From NCBI GenBank assembly GCA_030684355.1, contig JAUXTN010000008.1, positions 30,199-94,198 on the forward strand: a stretch of 64,000 bases of DNA, read 5' to 3'. The position numbers were made by a program, and so were the translations under genes. Position 1 is the first letter of the stretch. Each line of letters begins with the position of its first letter. The notes beneath the pieces were generated by a model, which had not been told where the DNA came from, ran no database searches, and saw only the letters and a program-made list of their open reading frames with translations. Of the stretch, positions 43,596-52,822 are shown in pieces. This DNA is from Pseudomonadota bacterium. Its GTDB lineage: Bacteria > Myxococcota_A > UBA796 > SXON01.

Positions 43596-44288
43596 TCAGC
43601 CCCTGCCGCGGCCGAGCCGCGCCACCACCGCCGCGCTCGTGAGCTCCCGCAGCGCGTCCTTGCCCACCCAGCGAGGCGCCGGTGACGACGAGGCGGCCAG
43701 CGCACGCGCCACGGGCACCGCCGCTTCGTTCAATGCGGCGTTCCGACGACCGATCGCCCGGAGCGCCCAGCTCACCCCCTTCTTCACGAAGTTGCGCTCG
43801 TCCACCGCGGCGCGGGGGATGAGCGGCAGGCAGGCGAGGAACGCGTCGTCGGGGGCCGACTTGTCGTGCAGCGCCAGCGAGGCGAGCAGCGCGAAGGCGC
43901 CGCGCTTGACGAATTCCTCGGGGCGGTCGGACCACGCGGTGACACACGCGAAGGCGTGTGGCGTGCGGTCGAAGAGGTGGAAGCAGGCGTGGTCGCAGAC
44001 GGCCCAGTTGTCGGTCTCCACGAGCCAGCGGTCCATCTGCGCCGGCGTCACGCGGGCGGGCTCGTCGACGAACGCGGCGAGCATGCGCGCCTCGTAGACA
44101 CCGGTGTCCCAGAGGGCCGCGGCCAGCGCGTGGTCGCGCCCCAGGCGCTTGCCTGCGTCCCGGATGTCCCCGACCGCCACCCCGAGCGCGTCGGTCGACG
44201 GGATCGCGTAGCGCGCCATGCCGTCGCGCGTCTTCGCCGTCGCCAGCGTACGCAGCTCCGCGAGGACCGTGTCGACGTCGGGTCTCAT
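43596..44288 (-). CDS. AlkD-like DNA alkylation repair protein
   Basis: 230 residues made of HEAT-like helical repeats, as in DNA alkylation repair (AlkC/AlkD) proteins. Recognisable pieces are GVAVGDIRDAGKRLGRDHALAAALWDTGVYEARMLAA (read as two blocks), the VETDNWAVCDHACFHLF block with the conserved Trp and Asp pair, and NFVKKGVSWALRAIGRRN. AlkD removes N3- and N7-alkylated purines. The start is ATG 44288, 8 bp after the multicopper oxidase stop, so the two share a strand. Confidence 0.83.
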   Translation of the reverse strand: MRPDVDTVLAELRTLATAKTRDGMARYAIPSTDALGVAVGDIRDAGKRLGRDHALAAALWDTGVYEARMLAAFVDEPARVTPAQMDRWLVETDNWAVCDHACFHLFDRTPHAFACVTAWSDRPEEFVKRGAFALLASLALHDKSAPDDAFLACLPLIPRAAVDERNFVKKGVSWALRAIGRRNAALNEAAVPVARALAASSSPAPRWVGKDALRELTSAAVVARLGRGRG

Positions 44289-44296
44289 CGATCGCC

Positions 44297-45718
44297 TCAC
44301 TCCACCATGAAGAAACCCGCCATCCCGAGCTCCGCGTGCTCCAGGATGTGGCAGTGGAACATCCACTCCCCGGGGTTGTCGAGTTGGCTCGCGAGCTCGA
44401 CGGTGCCAAACGGGGGCACGTCGATGGTGTCCTTCCAACCCCCGACCGCCGGCGCCACCCCGTCGACCGTGAGCACCTGGAAGCGGTTGCCGTGCAGGTG
44501 GAAGGGGTGGTGCATCTCGGAATCGTTCTGGACGACGAACCCCGTCGGCATGTCTCCCATCACCATCACCGGGGGGACGTCCGGGTAGCTGTACCCGTCG
44601 ATCGTCACGATCCCGGCCTTCATCTCCTCGTCGAGGACCCACGTGTGCGCGACCGGCTCGTCGCCGGTGAAGGCGGGGAGGTCGTCGGTGGGGAGCGTCA
44701 TCGGCGTGGGGGTCCCCGCCTCGTCCCCGATCACGAAGGTCATGACGGGGTTCTCCCCCTCCCCCATCGGGTCGTACTCGCTCATGTGGGCGTCGTCGTC
44801 GTGGAGGCGGAACCGCGCGTTCATGAGGCGGAGCTCGTCGCCGGGCGCGCCCGTCCAGTCGACCGCGACGATCGCGCGCTCGCCCGGGCCCAGGACCAGG
44901 TTGTCGACCGGCACCTCCTCGCCGAGCCAACCCCCGTCGCTCGCGACGACGCGCATCGCCTGGCCCTCGAGGGTGAGGTTGAAGTAGCGGGCGTTCGCCG
45001 CGTTCACGAGGCGCAGGAGCATCGTCTCGCCCGCCTTGACCTCGACGCGCCGGTCGGACCGGCCGTTGGCCATGAGCAGGTTCCCGAGCCGGCCCATGAG
45101 CTGCATGTGGTCGGTGTCCTTGGGCGCGATCTGCTGCGTGTCCTCGTCGAGCAGGATGTCGTCGAGCACCACGGGCAGGTCGCAGTCGACGCGGGGCTCG
45201 TCCGGGTGCCGGGCCACGATGCGCCCGTAGAGGCCCCGCTCGAGGTCCTGCTCGGTCGCCATGTGGGGGTGGTACCAGTAGAAGCCGGCGTCCTGGATGG
45301 TGAACTCGTAGGCGAACGTGCCGCCCGCGGGGACCATGTCCATCATGCGGATGGCGCCGTCCATCTCCTCCGGGACCCGCAGGCCGTGCCAGTGGACGGT
45401 CGAGTCGTAGTCGAGGCCGTTCGTGAAGTCCGTGCGGAGGGTCTGCCCGACCTCCACCTCGATGACGGGCCCCGGGATCTCGCCGTTGTAGGCGAGGCCG
45501 TCGGTGAGGAGCGTGCCGGTGCCGGGGTCCCACTGGAACGGGGCCTGTTCGAGCTCGATGGCGACGACGTCGTCCGCGGGGTCGAGGTCGGTCGCGGGGG
45601 TGAAGCCGCAGCGCTCGGTGGGCAGGGGCAACGGCGCCGCGGTGTCGTCCTCCACGGGGTCCGGGACCTTGTTCCCCGTGCAGGCGGGCAGCAGGAGGGC
45701 GAGGACGGAGAGGAGCAT
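44297..45718 (-). CDS. lipoprotein multicopper oxidase
   Basis: 473 residues, lipobox LLPAC. All four copper-binding motifs are intact: HWHG (type 2/3), WYHPHM (type 3), HPFHLHG and HCHILEHAELGM (types 1/2/3, with the axial Met). There are three cupredoxin domains, as in CueO/laccase-like enzymes. A Met-rich stretch (MMDMVPAGG) could handle Cu(I). Expected to oxidise Cu(I) or a phenolic substrate at the outer membrane. A copper chaperone or regulator is not adjacent, but the cbb3/CcoI copper genes lie a few kilobases away. Confidence 0.93.
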   Translation of the reverse strand: MLLSVLALLLPACTGNKVPDPVEDDTAAPLPLPTERCGFTPATDLDPADDVVAIELEQAPFQWDPGTGTLLTDGLAYNGEIPGPVIEVEVGQTLRTDFTNGLDYDSTVHWHGLRVPEEMDGAIRMMDMVPAGGTFAYEFTIQDAGFYWYHPHMATEQDLERGLYGRIVARHPDEPRVDCDLPVVLDDILLDEDTQQIAPKDTDHMQLMGRLGNLLMANGRSDRRVEVKAGETMLLRLVNAANARYFNLTLEGQAMRVVASDGGWLGEEVPVDNLVLGPGERAIVAVDWTGAPGDELRLMNARFRLHDDDAHMSEYDPMGEGENPVMTFVIGDEAGTPTPMTLPTDDLPAFTGDEPVAHTWVLDEEMKAGIVTIDGYSYPDVPPVMVMGDMPTGFVVQNDSEMHHPFHLHGNRFQVLTVDGVAPAVGGWKDTIDVPPFGTVELASQLDNPGEWMFHCHILEHAELGMAGFFMVE

Positions 45719-45856
45719 GGGAGCCTCGGGTGACGCCGCGCCGCGGGCGCGCGGGCTTGGACTCCACCCTTAGCAAGGCCGGTGCCTCCGAGCGCGTGCT
45801 CGGGGCGCGGGAGGACCCCCGGGCCCCGAGCGGCGGCGCGAAACGCGTGACGCTCG

Positions 45857-47104
45857 TTACAGGTCGAGGCCGACGAACCCGTACACGTTCGTCGACCCCT
45901 TCCCCGTCGTCGGGTCGAGCGGGTACTCGAGGCCGACCCCCGTGCGTGGCCGCCCGGGCAGCTTCATGTCCATCACGAACGCGAGCAGCCCGGGGGTCAG
46001 CGTCAGGCCGCCGGTGAACCCACCCTTCACGTCCATGCGCGCCTCGAGGCCGGGGGCGGTCGTGTCGCCCTCGCCGTAGCTGATCGCCAGGAAGCTGGCG
46101 CCAGCGTACCACTCCGCGCTGGGCTCGGGTTCCGCGTCGAGGATGGTGACCTCGGCGCAGGACTCGGCGGTGAGGGCCTCGTTGCCGGTCTCGCTGCGTT
46201 CGCAGAGCTCCGTGGTGCTCGTCGACACCGACTGGCTGCCCCCGACGCCGGCGCGCCCGGACAGGGCCCACTTCGGCATGGTGTGTTGGACACGCAGGCC
46301 ACCGCTGGCGCTCCAGTCGCTCCGCGAGGTGGGGTCCGCGCCCAGGTCGTCCGCGTTGACCGCGGACACGGGGGCGAACTTGCCCTCGCCCTCGATCCCC
46401 CACGTGAACTCGCTCGTGCCGGTCGAGCGGAGGCTCAGGGCCCGGTGGCGGACGATCATCTCGCGGTCGAATTGGGGCCGGCGCTCCTGGTACGCGACCA
46501 GGGCCTCCGCGAAGACGGCGCACTCGGCGGGCGGCGCGGCGGGCTTGGCGGCCGCTTCGCCCAGCTTGGCGGCCCCGTCGGCCGGCGCGGGTGCGGGCAG
46601 GACCGGTGCGGCCGGCTTGCACGCGGGGGCCTGGGTGACGTCCGTTCCGTAGGCCTCCGCGAACTCGACGAACTTCTCCGTGAGCACTCGGTCGTTGTGG
46701 GTCCCGACGGGGAGCTTGCCGTCCTTCACGGTACTGCCGTCGGTGACGCTCAGGACGCTGTTGACCGGGCCCTTGCGAACCTGCGAGACGACGTCGTCCG
46801 CGGCCAGCACCCCGATGAGCGCCTTCGCCTTCTCCGCGTTCTCGAAGGCCAGGAAGAACTTCCCCTCCAACGTCCCGTCCACCGTCCCGCCCGACACGAT
46901 GGACGCGCTCGTCCCGTCCGAGCCGAGCCCGGCCCCCAGCGAGAGGTCGAGCCGCACCGGCCCGTTCCAGGGTCGGATGCCAGCTTGCACGGTGAGCGTC
47001 GAGTCCTCCGCCCCCACCGTGAGCGTCGCGCCTGTCGTGGGGCTGATGGTCAGGGGGTCGGCCGCGAGCGCATGGGGCGCCACCGCCAGCAGGAGCGCGA
47101 TCAC
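45857..47104 (-). CDS. secreted beta-rich protein, unknown function
   Basis: 415 residues from GTG overlapping the stop of the next upstream gene (GTGA). Signal peptide IALLLAVAPHALA. The N-terminal ~60 residues look like a short beta domain (TGATLTVGAEDSTLTVQAGI), then a helical Pro/Ala-rich middle (AAPVLPAPAPADGAAKLG), and an outer-membrane-style C-terminal half with alternating strands ending FVGLDL. It could be a beta-barrel with a periplasmic domain. No family name is offered. Confidence 0.6.
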   Translation of the reverse strand: MIALLLAVAPHALAADPLTISPTTGATLTVGAEDSTLTVQAGIRPWNGPVRLDLSLGAGLGSDGTSASIVSGGTVDGTLEGKFFLAFENAEKAKALIGVLAADDVVSQVRKGPVNSVLSVTDGSTVKDGKLPVGTHNDRVLTEKFVEFAEAYGTDVTQAPACKPAAPVLPAPAPADGAAKLGEAAAKPAAPPAECAVFAEALVAYQERRPQFDREMIVRHRALSLRSTGTSEFTWGIEGEGKFAPVSAVNADDLGADPTSRSDWSASGGLRVQHTMPKWALSGRAGVGGSQSVSTSTTELCERSETGNEALTAESCAEVTILDAEPEPSAEWYAGASFLAISYGEGDTTAPGLEARMDVKGGFTGGLTLTPGLLAFVMDMKLPGRPRTGVGLEYPLDPTTGKGSTNVYGFVGLDL

Positions 47105-47430
47105 GCCGTCACCAGCAGCGTGTGGGACTCCAGGGAGTCGGTCACCACGAACGTCTCGTCGAAGACCGCCTTCTCCTTCGCCTTCAGCTCGACCTTCAGC
47201 TTCGCGCCCGGCGTCGTCTTGGTGCCGACGCGGAACAGCAGGCCGACGGGGCTCTCCCCGGTCACCTCGACCTTGGCGTCCCAGGTGTAGCTGCCCTCGG
47301 CTCGCTTGAGCTCGATGTCCCGGGTGTCGAGGCTGTCGTTGCGGTCGGCGTCGACCCAGAGGAACGCCTTGGGCTTCTGCAGGCCCTGGTGGCCGGTGAG
47401 GGTGAGGGTGAACGCGATCTCTACGGACAT
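47101..47430 (-). CDS. 109-residue beta-sandwich-like hypothetical protein
   Basis: ATG 47430 has GGAG upstream. The sequence alternates strands (VEIAFTLTLTGHQGL, PKAFLWVDADRNDSLD, LKVELKAKEKAVFDETFVV) and has no signal peptide. The DADRNDSLDTRDIEL segment resembles a calcium-binding loop. It is translationally coupled to the secreted protein downstream. Function unknown. Confidence 0.6.
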   Translation of the reverse strand: MSVEIAFTLTLTGHQGLQKPKAFLWVDADRNDSLDTRDIELKRAEGSYTWDAKVEVTGESPVGLLFRVGTKTTPGAKLKVELKAKEKAVFDETFVVTDSLESHTLLVTA

Positions 47431-47600
47431 GACAACTCCGGGTGAGGCCTGGCGGATTGCCGGGGCGCAGCTCGGAACATTGCACGACGCGTGCCGACGG
47501 GGGAAGGGGGCGAATCGGCCCGTGTGCCTTGGGACGGTCCTGGGACATCGGGACCTCCCGGCCGTCCGTAGAGCCGTGACGACCGCGCGCGCCCCCTCCC

Positions 47601-47738
47601 CTACTCGTCGCCCAGGATCTTCCGCCCCTCCTCGTCGAGCTCGTCGAATTGCCCCTCGCGCGCCGCGCGCAGGAAGAGGAACGCGAAGGTCGCCCCGAGC
47701 GCGACCGAGAGGGGGATGAGCAGCAGGATCCCGTTCAC
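47601..47738 (-). CDS. ccoS: CcoS, cbb3 oxidase maturation protein
   Basis: 45 residues: one transmembrane helix (GILLLIPLSVALGATFAFLF) followed by an acidic tail (QFDELDEEGRKILGDE), the standard CcoS/FixS form. It is needed for haem and copper insertion into CcoN. GTG 47738 overlaps the ccoI stop. Last gene of the cco operon. Confidence 0.92.
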   Translation of the reverse strand: MNGILLLIPLSVALGATFAFLFLRAAREGQFDELDEEGRKILGDE

Positions 47739-49966
47739 GCGGCCTCCACGCGGCGTGCGCCCCAGATGGCGACGGCGCTCGAGATGGGCATCGCCACGGC
47801 GGCGGCGAGCGGGTTCATCCAACCGGCGAGCGCGACGGCCACGGCGAGCACGTTGTAGGCGAGCGCCCGACCGACGCCCGCGCGCATGGCGCCGTGGGCC
47901 GAGACCGCCACGCGGAGCCCGGCGAGCACGGGGGCGAGCCCCTCCCCCACGAGGACCGCGTCGGCGACGAGCACGCTCGACGCGGCGCCCTCGCCCATCG
48001 CGGCGCCCACGTCGGCCGCGGCGAGCGCGGGGCCGTCGTTCACGCCGTCGCCGACGAACAGGACGCGGCGCCCCTCGGCGCGACGGGCGACGATCCACGC
48101 CACCTTGTCCTCCGGGCGTGCGTGGGCGACGAACTCGTCGACACGGGCCTCCCCGGCGATGCGCGCGACCACGGGGGCGCTGTCGCCGGAGAGCAGCGCC
48201 ACCCGCAGCCCGCGGGCCTGCAACGCCGCCACGATCCGCGCCGCGTCGGGCCGGAGGGCGTCCCGCAGCCTGATCTCGCCCATCCCCACGACCGCTACGC
48301 CGTGGGCGCCGCGGGCCAGCCGCACGGGCTGACCGTCGACGATGCCCGTGAGGCCCTCCCCGGGCACCTCGTGGACCTCGTGGGCGTCCGCGAGCGGGAT
48401 GCCGCGGGCGGACGCGGCGGTGACGAGCGCCCGGGACACGGGGTGCGCCGAGTGGCGGGCGAGCGCCGCGGCGACACGCAGGACGGCGTCGTCCGCGGCG
48501 ACGACCACGGGCTCGCCCGCGGTGAGCGTGCCGGTCTTGTCGAACGCGACGAGGTCGACCTCCGCGAGCCGCCGCAAGGCGTCGCCGCCGCGGACGAGCA
48601 GGCCCCGGCGCGCCGCGGCGCCGAGCCCCACGGCGGTCGTGAGCGGCGCGGCCAGGGCCAGCGCGCACGGGCACGCGACGACGAGCACCGCGAGCGCCAC
48701 GGACGGCCCCTGCACCGCGAGCCCCACGCCCGCGAGCACGAGCGTCGCCACGGTGAACGCGGGGGCCATCCGGTCCGCGAGCACCGGCGCGACCGGGCGA
48801 TCCGCCGCGCGCGCCAGCTCCGCGGCCATCTTGGCGACGAGGGTGTCCTCGCCCGCCGCGGTGACCCGCACCTCCACCGAGCCGTCCTCCGCGACCGCGC
48901 CGGCCACCACGCGATCGCCCGGGGTGAGCGCGATGGGCTCGGACTCGCCGGTCAGGAGCGCCATGCGCACGCGCGCCGCGCCCGAGACGACCACGCCGTC
49001 CGCCGCGACCTGCTCGCCCAGGCCGACGAGCAGGCGGTCTCCCGGGGAGAGCCGCGCCGCCGGCACCCGCTCGATGCCCGTCGCCGTCACCCGCCGCGCC
49101 ACCGCGGGCGCGATCCCGGCCAGCGCCTGGGCGGCCTCGACGGCCCGCCGCCGCCCGCCCTGCTCGAGGAGCCGGCCGCCGAGTAGCAGCGCCACGAGCA
49201 TCGTCATCGAGTCGAGCCAGGCCTCCTCGCCCCGGATCGTCGCGACGACCCCGTGCGCGTACATCGCCACGACCCCGAGCGCCACGGGTAGGTCGACGGA
49301 GAGCGTCCGCTGGCGCAACGCGCCCCATGCGCCGCGCAGGAGCGGCTCCGCGCACCAGAGCGCCGACGGCGTGGAGATGGCCAGGGCGGTCCACCGCAGG
49401 AGCGCGGCCTCGCGCGGGGCGATGCCATCGAACCACCCGGCGTAGAGCCCGGCGGAGAGCAGCATCACGTTCATCGCGCAGAAGGCGGCGACGCCCACCC
49501 GGAGGAGCAGCTCGCGGTCGGGGGCGGCGGCGGCGGCGAGCGCGCGGGGGCGGTAGCCGATGGCGGCGACGCGGCCGCAGATGGCGTCGAGGTCGGTCTG
49601 GGTGGGGTCCCAAACGACACGGGCGCGGCCGGTCGCCGGGCTCACGGTGGCCTCGCCGACCCCGGGCACCGCGAGCACGACGCGCTCGGTGACCCATGCA
49701 CAGGCCGCGCACGTGAGCCCGCCGACGTGCAGCCGCACCTCGCAATTGCCGTCCGGGAGCGTCTCCACGGGCGCCTCGGACCACGCCGGGCCCGCGGATG
49801 CGGTGTAGGCGGGCCGCGGCGCGGGTGCGGTGCGCTCGACGTAGTAGCGCTCGAGCCCGGCCCCGCGGATGATGGCCGCGGCCATCTCGCAGCCGGCGCA
49901 GCAGAAGCCCGGTTCCTCCACCGCGGTGCCGCAGTGGGGACAACGGGTGGCGATCCGGGCGCTCAC
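47735..49966 (-). CDS. ccoI: CcoI/FixI, P1B-type copper-transporting ATPase
   Basis: 743 residues from GTG. The N-terminus has CPHCGTAVEEPGFCCAGCEM, the Cys-rich lead of FixI-type pumps, then one HMA domain with LTCAACAW. P-type hallmarks are the CPC membrane motif (ACPCALALAAP), phosphorylated Asp in DKTGTLTAGE, the HP pair (SAHPVSRAL) and GDGVNDGPALAAADVG. It supplies copper for CcoN maturation rather than general resistance. The start overlaps the mini-CcoH stop, and ccoS overlaps its end. Confidence 0.95.
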   Translation of the reverse strand: MSARIATRCPHCGTAVEEPGFCCAGCEMAAAIIRGAGLERYYVERTAPAPRPAYTASAGPAWSEAPVETLPDGNCEVRLHVGGLTCAACAWVTERVVLAVPGVGEATVSPATGRARVVWDPTQTDLDAICGRVAAIGYRPRALAAAAAPDRELLLRVGVAAFCAMNVMLLSAGLYAGWFDGIAPREAALLRWTALAISTPSALWCAEPLLRGAWGALRQRTLSVDLPVALGVVAMYAHGVVATIRGEEAWLDSMTMLVALLLGGRLLEQGGRRRAVEAAQALAGIAPAVARRVTATGIERVPAARLSPGDRLLVGLGEQVAADGVVVSGAARVRMALLTGESEPIALTPGDRVVAGAVAEDGSVEVRVTAAGEDTLVAKMAAELARAADRPVAPVLADRMAPAFTVATLVLAGVGLAVQGPSVALAVLVVACPCALALAAPLTTAVGLGAAARRGLLVRGGDALRRLAEVDLVAFDKTGTLTAGEPVVVAADDAVLRVAAALARHSAHPVSRALVTAASARGIPLADAHEVHEVPGEGLTGIVDGQPVRLARGAHGVAVVGMGEIRLRDALRPDAARIVAALQARGLRVALLSGDSAPVVARIAGEARVDEFVAHARPEDKVAWIVARRAEGRRVLFVGDGVNDGPALAAADVGAAMGEGAASSVLVADAVLVGEGLAPVLAGLRVAVSAHGAMRAGVGRALAYNVLAVAVALAGWMNPLAAAVAMPISSAVAIWGARRVEAA

Positions 49967-50088
49967 CTCGCCTCCGCCGCGTAGGTGGGGTCGACGGTGT
50001 CGGCGTGCTGCACCGCGACGACCGCGAAGCCGATCTGGATGGCGATGACGAGAAAGAGGACGACGGCGATCCCGATGGGCCAGCGCAT
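49963..50088 (-). CDS. ccoH: 41-residue CcoH/FixH-like mini protein
   Basis: One transmembrane helix (IGIAVVLFLVIAIQIGFAVV) is followed by HADTVDPTYAAEAR. This matches only the N-terminal membrane anchor and start of the periplasmic part of FixH (helix then a D-x-x-YY region). Normal FixH/CcoH proteins are about 150 residues with a periplasmic beta domain, which is absent here. Position between ccoG (1-nt gap) and ccoI (4-nt overlap) supports homology by synteny. Confidence 0.65.
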   Translation of the reverse strand: MRWPIGIAVVLFLVIAIQIGFAVVAVQHADTVDPTYAAEAR

Positions 50089-50089
50089 G

Positions 50090-51466
50090 TCAGCCTCCCG
50101 ACTTGAAGGTGGTTCGAACGTCCACGTGGGTGTCACCCGCGGAGACGACAAGGACGAGAGGCAGGGTGCGGTCTTCCGAGCCGCCCGGCGGGATGCGCAC
50201 GACGACGGGGGCCATGCCGCTCGCGGCCGCGGCGACGTGCATCGGCGGCACGAGGAGCTCCGCGCCCGGCAGGAGCGCCGTGACGGAGATGTCGATGGGC
50301 TCGAGGCTGTCGTTGGAGACGCGGAGCAGGAACGTGTTCCGGATCCAACCGTCGGTGTCGACCGTGTAGAGCGTGCCGGGGGCACGGGCCACGGTGGCAT
50401 CCAATTCGCCCCTCCCGGCGAGGAGCACGCCCATCGCGACGGCGAGCCCGGTCAGGAGCGTCCCGTACGCGATCGTGCGGGGGCGCACGGCGGGCTGCTT
50501 CACGAGCGGCTTGTAGACGATGAGGCTCTCGGCGTAGCCGCTCTTCTGCATCACGCCCTCGCAGGCGTCCACGCAGCGCGCGCAGGTGATGCACTCGAGC
50601 TGGAAGCCCTGGCGGATGTCGATGCCCTGCGGGCACACGGCGACGCACTTGTCGCACGAGATGCAGCGGCCCTCGCCCTCGACCTCGGCGGGGGCGACGG
50701 CGGCGACGGCGACGACGGGGGCCACGGGGGCGACCGCGACCGGAGGCGCCGCGGCGGCCTTCGCCTTGGACACGCGGGTGGACCGGCTCTGGCGCGGCTC
50801 ACCGAGCTCGGCCTGGTAGGCCACCACGAGGCTGCCGTCGTCGGCGAGCGCCCCCTGGAAGCGGGCGTACGGGCAGAGGTAGTTGCAGAACTGCTCGCGG
50901 AACCACGCGAAGTCGAGGAACATCGTCACCGCGAAGAAGGCGGTGAAGCCGTACGCGGCCACGCTCGCCGACCCGGACCAGAGCGGCCGGGCGCCCGCGA
51001 ACCAGCTCACGAAGGTCATCGCGACGACGCTTGCGAGGACCGCGAACGCCGACCACTTGGCCGCCTTGCGCCAGATCCGGTCGAACGTCCAGCCCCGCTG
51101 GTCGCGCGCCCGGCGCACGCCGCGCTCGCCCTCGATGAAGGTCTCGATCGGGCGCACCCACTCTTCGAGGAACACGGTCTGGGGGCACGCGTAGCCGCAC
51201 CAGAGCCGCCCGTAGAGCGCGGTGAAGAAGAAGAGGGAGAACGCGGCGAAGAGGCCAAGGAGCACGAGGAAGATCGTGTCGCGGGGCGTGAACACGTTCC
51301 CGAGGAGGAACGCACGCCCCGCGCCGATGTCGAACTGCACGGCGGGGTGGCCCGCGACCATGATCCACGGCGTTCCGAAGAGGAACGCCTGCAGGGCGAG
51401 CCCCGTCCAGCGATGGATACGCTGGAACCGACCCTTCACGGATAGCGAGTACACCCAGTCGCGCAT
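50090..51466 (-). CDS. ccoG: CcoG/RdxA/FixG cbb3 oxidase accessory iron-sulfur protein
   Basis: 458 residues. Transmembrane helices surround WCGYACPQTVFLEEW. Two 4Fe-4S motifs are present (CISCDKCVAVCPQG and CITCARCVDACE). The C-terminal periplasmic domain is the Ig-like fold of FixG (SLEPIDISVTALLPGAEL). An Ala/Val/Pro-rich linker (APVAPVVAVAAVAPAEVEGE) separates membrane and cluster domains and is longer than usual. CcoG reduces Cu(II) for oxidase assembly in characterised systems. The ATG overlaps the ccoP stop by 1 nt. Confidence 0.94.
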   Translation of the reverse strand: MRDWVYSLSVKGRFQRIHRWTGLALQAFLFGTPWIMVAGHPAVQFDIGAGRAFLLGNVFTPRDTIFLVLLGLFAAFSLFFFTALYGRLWCGYACPQTVFLEEWVRPIETFIEGERGVRRARDQRGWTFDRIWRKAAKWSAFAVLASVVAMTFVSWFAGARPLWSGSASVAAYGFTAFFAVTMFLDFAWFREQFCNYLCPYARFQGALADDGSLVVAYQAELGEPRQSRSTRVSKAKAAAAPPVAVAPVAPVVAVAAVAPAEVEGEGRCISCDKCVAVCPQGIDIRQGFQLECITCARCVDACEGVMQKSGYAESLIVYKPLVKQPAVRPRTIAYGTLLTGLAVAMGVLLAGRGELDATVARAPGTLYTVDTDGWIRNTFLLRVSNDSLEPIDISVTALLPGAELLVPPMHVAAAASGMAPVVVRIPPGGSEDRTLPLVLVVSAGDTHVDVRTTFKSGG

Positions 51467-51963
51467 TACTGCCCCCCTCCGGCGCCGTGCACGAAGGCCG
51501 CCACCTGCGCGACCTTCTCGGGCCCGAGGATGGGACCCCACGTGAGCATACCCTTCTCGGGAACGCCCTTCGTGATCGTCTCGGTGATCTGCGCCAGCGT
51601 GCCCCCGTGGATCCACGTGGCATCGACGAGATCGGGCCCCACGGACCCCTTCAGCTCCGGCCCGTGGCACGCCATGCAATTCGCGTCGTAGACGGCCTTG
51701 CCCGCGGCGAGGACCTCGGGGGTGATCACCAGCGGGGCCGCCGACGCCGACGACGCCTGCGGGGCGGCCGCCACCTCGGCCTCGTAGGTGGCGACCTGCG
51801 AGCGGTCGGAGACGAAGTGGTAGTCCACCACGTACACGATCGCGAAGGCGATGCTCCCCCAGAGGATGCCGAGCCACCAGGTGGGGAGGGCGTTGTCGTA
51901 CTCGTCGATGCCGTCGTTGTCCTGGGCGTGGCCCAGCAGACGGTCCTGATCCTTCGCGCTCAT
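51466..51963 (-). CDS. ccoP: CcoP, cbb3 oxidase c-type cytochrome subunit (mono-haem)
   Basis: 165 residues. The N-terminus has the CcoP signature DGIDEYDNALPTWWL followed by one transmembrane helix. Only one haem-binding CxxCH is present (CMACH, Cys96-Cys99-His100) with a candidate Met ligand at 139 (GMLTWGP). Canonical CcoP is about 300 residues with two haem c domains, so one domain is missing here. The reading frame is otherwise clean and overlaps ccoQ and ccoG at its ends, so it is not a sequencing break. Confidence 0.92.
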   Translation of the reverse strand: MSAKDQDRLLGHAQDNDGIDEYDNALPTWWLGILWGSIAFAIVYVVDYHFVSDRSQVATYEAEVAAAPQASSASAAPLVITPEVLAAGKAVYDANCMACHGPELKGSVGPDLVDATWIHGGTLAQITETITKGVPEKGMLTWGPILGPEKVAQVAAFVHGAGGGQ

Positions 51964-52136
51964 GGGGCGTCTCCATCGTCGAGGGGAAGGCGGGCAGCGG
52001 CTTCCATGTTGGCGCGGTTCGAGGGCCACCACGCCCAGAGGGTCCAGCCCACGAAGAACAGGAGGAAGGCCGCGGTCATGAGCCCGGGGGCCCAGCCGAG
52101 CGCCGCGGTCGCGGCGGCGTCCTTGACGGGGTTCAC
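51960..52136 (-). CDS. ccoQ: CcoQ, small subunit of cbb3 oxidase
   Basis: 58 residues with one transmembrane helix (GLMTAAFLLFFVGWTLWAWW) and a short polar tail (PSNRANMEAAARLPL), the typical CcoQ/FixQ form that stabilises the complex. GTG 52136 overlaps the ccoO stop, and its own stop overlaps the ccoP start. Too short for motif-level proof, but the position is diagnostic. Confidence 0.85.
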   Translation of the reverse strand: MNPVKDAAATAALGWAPGLMTAAFLLFFVGWTLWAWWPSNRANMEAAARLPLDDGDAP

Positions 52137-52822
52137 TTCGCCTCCAGCGCGCGCTTGCCGTCCACGCCGAGCCGTTGGAGGTACGCGATGAGGGCCACGG
52201 CTTCCACGTCCGGCTCGGCGGCGATGTTGGTCGTGGCGAGCCGGGCGACGATCTCGCCGCCCTGGGCGTTCATCTGCGCGGTCACGGCGGCCTCGGAGGT
52301 GTCCGCGTAGGGGTGGCCGAGCGCGGCGAGCGCCTGCACGGAGGCGGCGGCGTCCGCGGGATCGACCTTGTCCTCCAGGAGCCACGAGTAGGCCGGCATG
52401 ATGCTGCCCGGCGAGGTCGCACGCGGATCCTTCAGGTGCTCCCAGTGCCACGCGTCCGGGTACTTCCCTCCCTGACGCTGCAGATCCGGGCCGATGCGGC
52501 GGGAGCCGAGCTGGAACGGGCGGTCCCACTGGTATTCCCACGCGCGGGTCCACGGGCCGTAGCGCAGCGTCTCGGCGTGCATCGGGCGCACCATCTGGGA
52601 GTGGCAGTTGTAGCAGCCCTCCCGGACGTAGATGTCACGACCGACGGTCTCGAGCGGGGTGTACGGGGCCGCCTGGGCCGCCGCGGGATCCACCGGGATG
52701 GCGTACATCGGGGCGATCTCGACGAGGCCGCCGACGGAGATGGCCACCGTCGTGAGCGCGGCGAAGAGGCCTGCCCGGTTCTCCAGCATCCGACGATGCC
52801 AGGGTTCGTTCGTGTGAGTCAC
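52133..52822 (-). CDS. ccoO: CcoO, cbb3 oxidase mono-haem c subunit
   Basis: 229 residues. An N-terminal anchor ([21 protein letters not shown]) precedes the haem motif [12 protein letters not shown] and the CcoO-specific blocks [30 protein letters not shown] and [17 protein letters not shown] (given here as separate pieces of one stretch). C-terminal LIAYLQRLG is typical. GTG overlaps the ccoN stop. Accepts electrons from CcoP and passes them to CcoN. Confidence 0.96.
   Translation of the reverse strand: MTHTNEPWHRRMLENRAGLFAALTTVAISVGGLVEIAPMYAIPVDPAAAQAAPYTPLETVGRDIYVREGCYNCHSQMVRPMHAETLRYGPWTRAWEYQWDRPFQLGSRRIGPDLQRQGGKYPDAWHWEHLKDPRATSPGSIMPAYSWLLEDKVDPADAAASVQALAALGHPYADTSEAAVTAQMNAQGGEIVARLATTNIAAEPDVEAVALIAYLQRLGVDGKRALEAK

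Noticed and set aside
43596..46622. One continuous minus-strand frame seeming to fuse an Arg-rich protein to the AlkD-like gene
   Set aside because: Only the part from ATG 44288 is protein-like. The rest is the shadow of the multicopper oxidase frame.
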